The notes under the pieces were generated by a model, which was given only the letters and a program-made list of their open reading frames with translations, was not told where the DNA came from and ran no database searches. From assembly GCA_902500805.1 (NCBI GenBank), contig CABVSA010000001.1:62001-126000 (forward strand): a DNA stretch of 64,000 nucleotides. The letters are read 5' to 3'. Origin of the DNA: an uncultured Nitrospira sp. GTDB lineage: Bacteria > Nitrospirota > Nitrospiria > Nitrospirales > Nitrospiraceae. A program made the position numbers and the translations under genes. Positions 51,724 through 59,897 of this stretch are shown here, piece after piece (the stretch's first letter is position 1; each line of letters opens with the position of its first letter).

Positions 51724-53346
51724 TCAGTCCGGAACATACCGGTCTAATAACGGTGTCACGAGGCCGGCCAGCGTCTGCAATCGCTGATCCGCCACCGCCT
51801 CGCTTTCTCCCGCATGGACGGATGATGTCAGACGAATGAGCGCCCCATCCGCACGGTGTCGCGTGAGCGAATCCCAAAACAGGAAAAACTTCACCAAATA
51901 TTCACTCGTGATCCATCGATCACGCTGCTTGAACCAGTAATACACGATCTGCTTCTGTCCGCCTTTTTGAATCACCACGCGATTGATTTCCCGTCCGGGT
52001 GCGCCGCCGGCTACGCGATCCATCTCCACAGGCTCGAACGATGTGATCTCCCATCCCCCTCCCGGAATGCATTGTTTCGGTGAGTGGGAAGACCGCCCCT
52101 TCTTGGGAGACAGGTAGTAGGCGACATACACGTTGACGGTCGGCTGACCGGTCGCCGTGTAATCTGCCAAGAGATAGTCGTCCAATTGCAGCGCGTCGAG
52201 ATATTGTCGCTCAATGGGAGAGGAGACCCCCTCCCAGGCATCGAGTCTCAACGGAAATTCCAGGAGCGATTGTCGTACGGGCTGGGGAAACTCCTCTTGG
52301 ACAAGCAAGGGCGCAATAGGGACCGTGAGGACCAGAAAAGCGACCCCCACGGCAAACGACGCGACCGGCGTGTGACGCGTGACCGATGGCCCGGAGACCG
52401 TCCTTGTCTCCGGCAATCCGATGAGTTCCCAAAATGGACGCGATGGGAGACCGGACCCGACCTTTCCGAGCAGCCACATTTCCAAACAGAGCAAGCCCAG
52501 GCTCGCGACAAAGATGACCCAGCCCTCGAAGAAATGTGTAAATCCCTCAGCTGCACCTGAGCCGTAGTGTTCGACCAATACGCCGATGACGCCGATTCGA
52601 ACGCCATTCAGTAAGATCGAGATGGGGATACTCGAGAGAACAAGCAGGATCCGCTTCCAGAGCGTATCGCGATAGAGATAGGCCCCCAGAATCGTCAGCG
52701 TCGTGAGCGGGAATAAATATCGGAGCCCACTGCACGCCTCCACGACTTGTAATTGAATCCTTCCCAGATCAATGACATTCCCATCCCGAAGCGCCATGAT
52801 CCCGATCGATTGAAGAAATCCGATTCCAAGGGCCGAGGACCATAACTGGAGCCGGCTCGACAGTTCATACTGGAGAAAGGTGGGTGGTGGAATAGCCGCG
52901 AGTAAGTAGCAAAGCGGAAAGGCGATTTGGCGTATCCCGGAGAGCCCGATCGCACACGTCAGCAGCCCGACGATGACCAGCCAGAGCGAGACATGGACAA
53001 TCGCATGCATCGCGGCAAACTGTCCCACCACGTACATAAACAAACCGACCCCGACAATCGGCACCCCCCACCACGTTCCGGATATGTTGACCGATTGAAG
53101 TCCATGCCGCCGCATCCATATCATGTACAGGGAGATCAGCGGGATGAACGGACCATGACTGTTATTATCCTCAAGCCAGGCGTCGACCAGGAACCGTAAA
53201 CTGTCGGCATAGAGATAGCCGAGGATCGTGGCCACAGCCGCCAGAAGCACCCAGAAGAACGGATTGCCTCCGTTCAACACAGAGGATCTCAACGGGAGTT
53301 CCGAAGAAGCAGATGAGGTACCGAGAGTCGTCGGGCGAGTCGTCAT
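51724..53346 (-). CDS. xrtD: Exosortase-EpsI fusion, XrtD type
   Basis: 540 residues. The N-terminal ~300 form a multi-helix exosortase with catalytic Cys205 (VVEACSGLRYLFP), Arg250 (LNGVRIGVIG) and His271 (EGFTHFFEGW). The C-terminal ~210 are an EpsI-type domain (LEFPLRLDAWEGVSS, YVAYYLSPKKGRSSHSPKQCIPGGGWE). The fusion is the plan of XrtD, specific for VPLPA-CTERM tags, and a VPLPA-CTERM protein lies at 40797-41333. It should cleave and transfer such tags in the membrane. Transcription probably begins at the element described at 53376-53453. Next to it is the hyaluronidase-like gene. Confidence 0.9.
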   Translation of the reverse strand: MTTRPTTLGTSSASSELPLRSSVLNGGNPFFWVLLAAVATILGYLYADSLRFLVDAWLEDNNSHGPFIPLISLYMIWMRRHGLQSVNISGTWWGVPIVGVGLFMYVVGQFAAMHAIVHVSLWLVIVGLLTCAIGLSGIRQIAFPLCYLLAAIPPPTFLQYELSSRLQLWSSALGIGFLQSIGIMALRDGNVIDLGRIQLQVVEACSGLRYLFPLTTLTILGAYLYRDTLWKRILLVLSSIPISILLNGVRIGVIGVLVEHYGSGAAEGFTHFFEGWVIFVASLGLLCLEMWLLGKVGSGLPSRPFWELIGLPETRTVSGPSVTRHTPVASFAVGVAFLVLTVPIAPLLVQEEFPQPVRQSLLEFPLRLDAWEGVSSPIERQYLDALQLDDYLLADYTATGQPTVNVYVAYYLSPKKGRSSHSPKQCIPGGGWEITSFEPVEMDRVAGGAPGREINRVVIQKGGQKQIVYYWFKQRDRWITSEYLVKFFLFWDSLTRHRADGALIRLTSSVHAGESEAVADQRLQTLAGLVTPLLDRYVPD

Positions 53347-53375
53347 TCCAGCTCCTACTGATTGATCGGAGGAGC

Positions 53376-53453
53376 AGTGTAGCGTTGCGCGGTGACCAGG
53401 TGGCCACGTCAGTCTTAAGTTTGTGTTAACTGATTGTTAAAAAAACGAACACG
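53376..53453 (-). promoter_or_regulatory. Putative promoter/activator element upstream of xrtD (copy A)
   Basis: Plus-strand reading: AGTGTA (53376-53381; TACACT on the minus strand, a -10-like box) then GACCAGG, ACGTC, a 12-base AAGTTTGTGTTA and GTTAAAAAAACGAA. The same order occurs at 56572-56647. The -10-like box is 30 bases from the xrtD start. Confidence 0.55.
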
Positions 53454-53468
53454 CTCGGCGAGAGGCAC

Positions 53469-54377
53469 TTACTGAATCGCGAGTTGACTTGGCCCTTTAA
53501 GCTGGACGGAACTGAGCCCCTGCATGAACCGTTTCGTCACTTGCCACCAGGGAGCCTCTTCGCTCCATGGCTCCGGCCCGTGATCTCCCCACCCTCCCCA
53601 AATGATGAGGCCGTCGGCATGCTGGCGAACCGTATTCAGCTGGAGTTCCCAGTAGTCCGCTTCAACGGGCTGCAGCCGTAGGGTGGCGTTGGACTCGTGG
53701 TACTGTGGCCAGAGAAAGGCGTAGACCGGCTTTCCGTTCGATTTCCGTTTGGCTTCCGCCAGTTGCGCAACCGCGTAGGCTACCCATCCCTGCCGGTCCG
53801 GATAGAAGGTATAGAGGGACGGATACAAGGCATCCTGCCACGTGGCTAACTCTTCCAGTCGGTCGTTATCACGCTGCCAGGCCTGATACTCCTTACTGCC
53901 CGGCCCGCGAATCGCACGCCAGTAGTCCCGCACCGGCACGGTTCCATAGGCTCCGAGATGGATGTCCGGTGCCTCGGCTTTGATCCACGACAGGATCGAG
54001 GACAATTTGCCGACACTCTCCTTTACGACGGTTCCATCCCCTTTCAACGGCCAGCGTTCAATGTCGACGATGACCGGCTCCATTGTGCCGCGTAATTCCT
54101 TCGCAATGGAGCGCACGGCTTGTTCCGGCGGCAGGGCCTGCGGTTGATGGCCTTTAGGAAATAGGCGAGACTCATAGAGCAACTTGATCGGCTTCAGTGA
54201 ATATCCGTTCAAAGCAGGCTTGTTCTTGTACAGTGTCGCATCGAAGACGAGAAAGGAGCGCTGGCCTTCGGCGGCATCAGCGGCTTGAGTCTCGACTGGA
54301 GTCGATCCGTTGAGCGTTCCGACCAATACTAATCCCATGACTACGGCCGGGAACCTTCTCTGGTTGAACTGTTGCAT
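53469..54377 (-). CDS. Secreted hyaluronidase-like (GH56-like) protein
   Basis: 302 residues from the ATG at 54377, preceded by GGAGGAGA; it overlaps the glycosyltransferase stop (ATGATG). A signal peptide (to about 34, QAAD) precedes a TIM-barrel-like region. Three phrases resemble GH56 hyaluronidases: MEPVIVDIERWPLKGD (Asp and Glu at the catalytic positions), LYPSLYTFYPDRQGWV, and KPVYAFLWPQYHES. In animal GH56 the DxE pair is catalytic. It may trim or modify EPS in the periplasm. Low identity outside these motifs means the assignment is tentative. It is the last gene of the transcription unit starting at 56.5 kb, just upstream of the xrtD promoter. Confidence 0.6.
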   Translation of the reverse strand: MQQFNQRRFPAVVMGLVLVGTLNGSTPVETQAADAAEGQRSFLVFDATLYKNKPALNGYSLKPIKLLYESRLFPKGHQPQALPPEQAVRSIAKELRGTMEPVIVDIERWPLKGDGTVVKESVGKLSSILSWIKAEAPDIHLGAYGTVPVRDYWRAIRGPGSKEYQAWQRDNDRLEELATWQDALYPSLYTFYPDRQGWVAYAVAQLAEAKRKSNGKPVYAFLWPQYHESNATLRLQPVEADYWELQLNTVRQHADGLIIWGGWGDHGPEPWSEEAPWWQVTKRFMQGLSSVQLKGPSQLAIQ

Positions 54378-55693
54378 CATTCTCCTCCAACCCCCACCGG
54401 TTGCGCTTCGTGGGCCAGGATGTCGGGCGCAGGCGCTCCCTGCGGCGTGGGGTACAACAGCTGGCGCCAGCTGTCGAGCGCGTGACTGCGCGAATAGTAC
54501 CGGTCGAACGCACGCCGTGCGCATAGCCCTGCATCGACGACCTCCTGTCCTCGGCAAGAGAGCCGCCGAATACAGGTCGCCAAGGCATCCGCTTCGCCGA
54601 TGCAGAAGCTCCATCCACATCGATCACGTTGGAGGATACGGGCGATCTCACCGTCAGGGTCGCCGATATGAATGATCGGGCGGCCGGCCGCCGCGATTCC
54701 GTAGAACTTACTCGGCACAATCACGCCCTCAAGCGTCGGTCGTAGTGATACGAAGTGGACATCGGGGACGCTCAAACTCCACCGCAAACGATCGGCAGAC
54801 TGATAGGGATGGAACCGGACATTCGCCAAGCCTCGCCGAGCCACTTCGGACACCAGCCATGGGCGTGCAATCCCATCGCCGATGAACACAAAGACAATCT
54901 CATCGATCATCCGTACCTGCTCCGCCGCATCAAGCATGGTCTTGAACTCATGAACACGTCCCATGTTTCCCGAATATCCCAGCACAAATTTTCCTTCGAG
55001 TCGCCATTCTCGGACGAGCGGATTATCCTCTCTCCCCATAGGCGTGATCGTCTCACCGTCCGCCCAATTTGCAATGATCGTGATTTGATCTGACGGGATT
55101 CCTTCGCCACGAAGGCGCTCGGCCATGATCTCGCCCAGCACCACATTGGAACGGCCCTGGCGCAACGACTGATTACGCAACCACTTGAGCATGGGAGCGG
55201 CAAAACGCACGCCGGAGACTTCCAGAGATGTGGCCACTTCAGGAAACAGATCCTGCACCCAATTGACCAACACACCGCCCCTGAGTCTGACAGCCCATGC
55301 AGCCGGAACCGACATCATAGGCGGATCCGTTTTCGCAACCACGACATCCCCCGGTCTGATCAGCCGCAACAGACGCCACGTGGCACCTATATAAAAAGTC
55401 AGATAGTCGATCGTTCGCCCCCACAACTTGGCACGTCCGAAGCGCGACGTTTGGACCCGATGAACGTGCACACCGCGAACCGCCTCATCAGCAGGAAGGG
55501 CGGCTTTGGCGTCGCCGTAGAGCTGACAGCCGGTGATGACATGAATGTCCTGCCCACGCGATGCCAGGTCAAAAGCCAGATCACTCAGGAGCTGACTTGT
55601 TGCCGAATGATCCGGATGGAAATAGCGGTTGACGAAAATCGTCTTCGGCCCCGAGTGAGTGACGGTGGGCATCGCCGCTTCAGTCCTTTTCAT
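54377..55693 (-). CDS. Glycosyltransferase family 4 (WcaI-like)
   Basis: 438 residues of GT-B fold. N-terminal KTIFVNRYFHPDHSATSQLLSDLA and the C-terminal LSVPDVHFVSLRPTLEGVIVPSKFYGIAAAGRPIIHIGD with an E-x7-E-like site match GT4 enzymes that add sugars to lipid-linked EPS repeats. The start overlaps the next gene's stop (ATGA), and its stop overlaps the hyaluronidase-like start. No signal peptide. Sugar specificity unknown. Confidence 0.88.
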   Translation of the reverse strand: MKRTEAAMPTVTHSGPKTIFVNRYFHPDHSATSQLLSDLAFDLASRGQDIHVITGCQLYGDAKAALPADEAVRGVHVHRVQTSRFGRAKLWGRTIDYLTFYIGATWRLLRLIRPGDVVVAKTDPPMMSVPAAWAVRLRGGVLVNWVQDLFPEVATSLEVSGVRFAAPMLKWLRNQSLRQGRSNVVLGEIMAERLRGEGIPSDQITIIANWADGETITPMGREDNPLVREWRLEGKFVLGYSGNMGRVHEFKTMLDAAEQVRMIDEIVFVFIGDGIARPWLVSEVARRGLANVRFHPYQSADRLRWSLSVPDVHFVSLRPTLEGVIVPSKFYGIAAAGRPIIHIGDPDGEIARILQRDRCGWSFCIGEADALATCIRRLSCRGQEVVDAGLCARRAFDRYYSRSHALDSWRQLLYPTPQGAPAPDILAHEAQPVGVGGE

Positions 55694-56532
55694 GTCGGAA
55701 GCCCCTGCTGGTGCCGTTCAAGCTCGCGCATTTTGAGGACGATCATGTACTCGTAAAATGCTTGGAGGACACAATAGGTGAAGCCCGCCCGTCCATCGAG
55801 CCAGCCCCGCTGCCACAGATACAAATAGAGGAACTTGATCAAGGGTCTCCAGGGAAGCCGGAAGGAGAGGTTCTTGAGTGCTCGACGCCGGAGCGCAGGG
55901 TCTGAGGCCAGAAGTCCCGGCTCATCAGCCGACTGTTGGTGCATCAACTTCATCCCTTCCTGCGCTTCCAACTGAGAGTAGCGATTATGTTTCTCGATCC
56001 ACTCCGATATCCCTTTGCTGAAATTGTAATGAGTCAACATGCCGGTCAAATACCCGTGCGGTCCATTGATCACAGGCACCGGATTCACCAGCCGTTGAAA
56101 CCGAAGGGATTGGGGACGAAAGAATCGCATGATCAAGCCTGGCGGCATCGCATGCTTGATCCAACGTCCCATGAACATATTCCGACGCCCACAATAGTAG
56201 GCCACCGGTGCGCGCAGTGGGTCCCCGACGACGCCGAGTAGTTCCACTTTCAATTCCTCAGTCATGCGCTCATCCGCATCGAGGTAGAACACCCAGGGAT
56301 GTTTAAATGCAATCTGGTCGAGCGCCCAATTCTGGTGTGCCGACCAGTTATCGAAGCGGCGTTGGATCACACGGGCCCCCATTTCCTCAGCAATCTTGAC
56401 GGTCCGGTCGCTGCTGAAAGAATCGAGCACGACGATATCGTCCGACCACGCGACCGACCTGATGCAGTCGGGTAGATTGCTTTCTTCATTCAATGTCAAG
56501 ATGAGAATGGATAGGCCCATGTCCGTCGCCAC
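55690..56532 (-). CDS. Glycosyltransferase family 2 (KdtX/WaaE-like)
   Basis: 280 residues. GT-A fold: LSILILTLNEESNLPDCIRSV, VVLDSFSSDRTVKIAEE, and a DXD-like YLDADERMTEEL. The plan matches beta-glycosyltransferases of the WaaE/KdtX type. The C-terminus has one membrane-associated helix. The annotated start is a GTG at 56532; an ATG at 56520 is equally possible. It begins the unit that follows the element at 56572-56647. Confidence 0.87.
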   Translation of the reverse strand: MATDMGLSILILTLNEESNLPDCIRSVAWSDDIVVLDSFSSDRTVKIAEEMGARVIQRRFDNWSAHQNWALDQIAFKHPWVFYLDADERMTEELKVELLGVVGDPLRAPVAYYCGRRNMFMGRWIKHAMPPGLIMRFFRPQSLRFQRLVNPVPVINGPHGYLTGMLTHYNFSKGISEWIEKHNRYSQLEAQEGMKLMHQQSADEPGLLASDPALRRRALKNLSFRLPWRPLIKFLYLYLWQRGWLDGRAGFTYCVLQAFYEYMIVLKMRELERHQQGLPT

Positions 56533-56571
56533 CCGATTGCTGACTTACGAATGCCTGCCGGATGGTCGTGA

Positions 56572-56647
56572 AGTGTACGCCGTGCCGAGACCAGGGGAGC
56601 CACACCTACGTCAAGTTTGTGTTACCTCAATGTTAAAAACGAAAAGG
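56572..56647 (-). promoter_or_regulatory. Putative promoter/activator element upstream of the GT2 gene (copy B)
   Basis: Plus-strand reading: AGTGTA (56572-56577), GACCAGG, ACGTC, AAGTTTGTGTTA and GTTAAAAACGAA, the same order and spacing as at 53376-53453 with a small gap difference. The GT2 start is 40-52 bases away from the -10-like box. Confidence 0.55.
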
Positions 56648-56721
56648 AGGGATCGAGGGTCACCCGAAGTGGAACATGTGGATAAGGCCCCAATGGGCAG
56701 GAAGCAGTGACCGACAGGCGT

Positions 56722-57360
56722 TTATGGTTTCTGGGCGATGGCTATCATCGATTTGGCTAATGCCGGGAACCGCCCAACCCGCATAAAGGTGACGTGCTGA
56801 AACCCAGCCTCGACCAATAGCGCACGGAGCGTCCGCATGGACCAAAACTTGATGTGGCCGTGATCCCAGAGAGCCGTAAAGTGAGCATCCAGCCGTCCGG
56901 TGAGCGCCAACGCCAAGTTTTTCCAATACCCATGATACGGCGTGGACACAACGGCGGTACCGGACGACGCGACCAGATCATAGAGTGTCTTGGCGAAGAC
57001 ACGAGGAGCATACAAATGTTCAACAACTTCGAGGCTGACCACGACCGGGAACCGCCCATAGGTCTCGGCAAGTGCTTCGTATGCTGACCCATGGGAGAGC
57101 CGAAGGTGTGGATACCGACCTCGCGCATGTTCCAGTGCCTGAGTTGAGACCTCAACGCCGGTTACCTGATAGCCCTTTTGTTCCAGTACCGAAGCAACGG
57201 CTCCGTTCCCACAGCCCAGATCGAACACGCGTCGATCGTCCGGTGCAATGGGGAGCGAGGCCAAGATAGTCAGCAAGGACGGGACGAGATAGTTGTGCGA
57301 GTCATTGAGTTCCCCGTCTCCGTACGCATACCCCGAGATATCAACCACCGTCTCCGTCAT
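56722..57360 (-). CDS. SAM-dependent methyltransferase (UbiG-like)
   Basis: 212 residues with motif I VFDLGCGNGAVASVL (about 45-59), acidic post-I GVEVS, and VVVSLEVVEHLYAP (motif II). Typical class I Rossmann fold. It probably methylates a sugar of the EPS. Its start overlaps the acetyltransferase stop by four bases. C-terminal GRLDAHFTALWDHGHIKFWS resembles family members in LPS loci. Confidence 0.88.
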   Translation of the reverse strand: MTETVVDISGYAYGDGELNDSHNYLVPSLLTILASLPIAPDDRRVFDLGCGNGAVASVLEQKGYQVTGVEVSTQALEHARGRYPHLRLSHGSAYEALAETYGRFPVVVSLEVVEHLYAPRVFAKTLYDLVASSGTAVVSTPYHGYWKNLALALTGRLDAHFTALWDHGHIKFWSMRTLRALLVEAGFQHVTFMRVGRFPALAKSMIAIAQKP

Positions 57361-57905
57361 GATTCCTCCCCTTCAGGATGATACTTTCTGATGACACGGG
57401 CAGGATTCCCGCCTACCACGGTCCAAGGATCTACGTTGCGAAAGACGCTTGCGCGTGCGCCAACGACAGCTCGCTCTCCAACCCTTACCCCGGGTCCGAT
57501 GAAGGCATCCGCTGCGACCCATGCATGCCGCCCGATCGTAATCGGAGCTGTGATCAAAGGCATCCCATCAATACGATAATCATGGCTTGCGGTGCAGAGA
57601 TACGAGTATTGACTCACGGTCGCATGAGGCTCGAGTGTGACTCGGTCGACCGAATAGCACCGGACATAGTCGCCCAGGCAACTCCCTTCTCCCATCATCA
57701 GATTCCAAGGCGCCCAGATCCTGACGGAAGGATAGGGATGCGCCCCTTCTTCGATGATGGCTCCAAACAACCTGAGCAAGCCCCTTCTCCAGCCGTGCAA
57801 CCGGCGCGGGCTTGGGCGATACGCGATCCACCAGACCGCAGCCCACAAGAGCCGACGGACTCGATTCTCGGTGGTTTGGAAGTCTCTCTGAAAACCGGTC
57901 TTCAC
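57357..57905 (-). CDS. Left-handed beta-helix acetyltransferase (WcaF-like)
   Basis: 182 residues from a GTG at 57905 with GGAAGG upstream. Hexapeptide repeats run from about residue 55 to the end: MMGEGSCLGDYVRCYSVDRV, APITIGRHAWVAADAFIGPG, VVGARASVFRNV, TVVGGNPARVI. The CYSVDRV and SHDYRIDGMP phrases fit WcaF-like colanic acid acetyltransferases. It probably O-acetylates an EPS sugar. Overlaps the methyltransferase start by four bases. Confidence 0.88.
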   Translation of the reverse strand: MKTGFQRDFQTTENRVRRLLWAAVWWIAYRPSPRRLHGWRRGLLRLFGAIIEEGAHPYPSVRIWAPWNLMMGEGSCLGDYVRCYSVDRVTLEPHATVSQYSYLCTASHDYRIDGMPLITAPITIGRHAWVAADAFIGPGVRVGERAVVGARASVFRNVDPWTVVGGNPARVIRKYHPEGEES

Positions 57906-57933
57906 AAACTACCTTCCACCCGAGCATACTCTG

Positions 57934-59091
57934 TCATTCATGGCTACTCGCACATTCAGGCCGTGGACCAGCCCCGCTCATCCAGGCATATACCGACGAC
58001 ATCTGCTCCGCATAGGACGTCCATGAAAATTGCTCTTCCACCAGATGCCGCCCACGCAGCCCCATCGCCGCACGTTCGTGGTGCGGCATGGACATCAAAT
58101 CCACCAGGCCGCGCGCGATCCCTGAGGCCGTGGAGTCAATAGATATGGCCGAGCCGGATGAAAATCCTTGCGGAAGATTGCATTCGTTCGTCATGACCAC
58201 CGGCAACCCATAGGCCCATGCCTCCAAAATGCTCACCGGTAACCCCTCGCTGAACGACGGAAGAACAAACGCCCCCGCCGAACGAAGCAGCAGGTCTTTG
58301 TCGCCTCCGAACTTCGGTCCAACAAACTTGACGGTCGACTGAAGGCCATGCTCACGGGAATACGCTCGAAGGGTCTGCTCATGGTTTCCCTGATCCCATC
58401 CCGCAATCATGAGCTGCCAACCCGCAATTTCAAGTCTACGCTCCTGTTGAAGCTGTTGCCATGCCTTCAAGAGGTTCAGAAGGCCTTTTTTGGGATGGAG
58501 ACGGCCAAGAAATAGGAGGGTCTTGTCATACCGCGTCGACCCTCCAAGAGGCAGAAGAGGAAGATCGATTCCGAATGGGATGACGCAGATCGGATTGGTA
58601 AGTCCATAGCGACGGATCGCGTCGACTTCCGCAGGGCATAACGCGTGAAGACACGCCGCCTGTGTCAGATGGCGGTGCTCATAGATCATACCGGCGAGCT
58701 TCTTCTTCCAATAGGAATGGGTGACGGCCCAGGGATCCAACATGCCATGCACGCTGACGATGTACGGTCGGCGCATCAGTTTTGACCATTGCACCGAGGC
58801 CACCGAGGGATACATCCATAACCCATGATTGTGCAGCACATCCGGAGCTGCTGAACGAAGTGCCGGCAAGAGATCCGGCGCGTAGCCGAACGGTTTATAC
58901 CCTCGCTGCTGAAAAATATTGACCGCAACGGGCTGCCACGCCTCACAATCTTCCCGGGCATGCTCATCACTGAGCCCGAACACGCTGATGTTCGAGCCAC
59001 GACGATGCAACTCGAGCGCGCCCCTTCGCACAACCTCGTGAATCCCTCCGCCCTTTCGAGACACCGAGGCCGTGACCATCCCGACTTTCAT
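57934..59091 (-). CDS. Glycosyltransferase family 4
   Basis: 385 residues from the ATG at 59091, with AAGAGGGACAT upstream and a four-base overlap with the FkbM stop. GT-B fold: KVGMVTASVSRKGGGIHEVV, HNHGLWMYPSVA, LFLGRLHPKKGLLNLLKAW and the C-terminal PSFSEGLPVSILEAWAYGLPVV with the E-x7-E pair. Adds a sugar to the EPS repeat. Specificity unknown. Confidence 0.9.
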   Translation of the reverse strand: MKVGMVTASVSRKGGGIHEVVRRGALELHRRGSNISVFGLSDEHAREDCEAWQPVAVNIFQQRGYKPFGYAPDLLPALRSAAPDVLHNHGLWMYPSVASVQWSKLMRRPYIVSVHGMLDPWAVTHSYWKKKLAGMIYEHRHLTQAACLHALCPAEVDAIRRYGLTNPICVIPFGIDLPLLPLGGSTRYDKTLLFLGRLHPKKGLLNLLKAWQQLQQERRLEIAGWQLMIAGWDQGNHEQTLRAYSREHGLQSTVKFVGPKFGGDKDLLLRSAGAFVLPSFSEGLPVSILEAWAYGLPVVMTNECNLPQGFSSGSAISIDSTASGIARGLVDLMSMPHHERAAMGLRGRHLVEEQFSWTSYAEQMSSVYAWMSGAGPRPECASSHE

Positions 59092-59897
59092 ATGTCCCTC
59101 TTGGACGCTGCCATCGCACGCCGGTGAACGAACGTGGCGTTCCACCCATCGACGGAGGTCAAATAATAGCCGCCTGCCTTGACGCGAGAGACCATATCCA
59201 CAATACGAGGCAGATAGTCGTCATCCAACGGGTGATAACCTTCATCGAACTCCACACAGAGAATAGCCGGTCGGATGTCGCTGACCAGGATCGAGGAGAG
59301 GATCTCGTACTCGGCCCCCTCCACATCGAGTTTGAGCAACGACACGTCTGAGTGACCCAAAGTCGCCATTATGGTCCCGAGCGTCCGACAGTCCGCTTCG
59401 AAGTAATCAGCGGTCTGCTGGAGGTTGACGATCGAGTGCGACACATGAGCCGGGTTGGCCGGCGCATAGAATCGCATGGTTCTGTCGTGGCTCCACAAGC
59501 CAATGGCATGAAAATGAAGCTGGGTCAGGCACCCCGGGGAGAGTGTGTACCACACATCGACGGCATCATTGATCGACGTCGGGATACCGTTGCTCGCATT
59601 TCTGTGCAACTGGTCCACATGCCGTTGCGCCCGCGGAGTCGGGTCGAAGCAATGAACTTCACACCCGTACTGGTTGATGAGTTCAATCTCAAAACTGATG
59701 TCCTCACCGGCTCCCACCCCATAACAGAGCGATCGACTCGACAGCAGGCTCGTCGGGACAAACCATCCTCCATACCCTGTTCCGATCTTTTGGTGAAATA
59801 CTGACAACGGATCCCGAAGTTGATTCAGCTTGTCCTGTGCCACACGTTGCCGGACCTTTTTATACAGCGCACGCGTGTGCTTCATGAGGATGTTCAT
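59088..59897 (-). CDS. FkbM-family methyltransferase
   Basis: 269 residues. FkbM signature around residues 175-205: LLKLDVEGAEYEILSSIL. The N-terminal SAM-binding glycine loop is GVGAGEDISFEIEL. Such enzymes O-methylate sugars in polysaccharides. Overlaps both neighbouring genes by four bases. The long 50-residue N-terminal region before the motif is normal for the family. Confidence 0.88.
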   Translation of the reverse strand: MNILMKHTRALYKKVRQRVAQDKLNQLRDPLSVFHQKIGTGYGGWFVPTSLLSSRSLCYGVGAGEDISFEIELINQYGCEVHCFDPTPRAQRHVDQLHRNASNGIPTSINDAVDVWYTLSPGCLTQLHFHAIGLWSHDRTMRFYAPANPAHVSHSIVNLQQTADYFEADCRTLGTIMATLGHSDVSLLKLDVEGAEYEILSSILVSDIRPAILCVEFDEGYHPLDDDYLPRIVDMVSRVKAGGYYLTSVDGWNATFVHRRAMAASKRDI

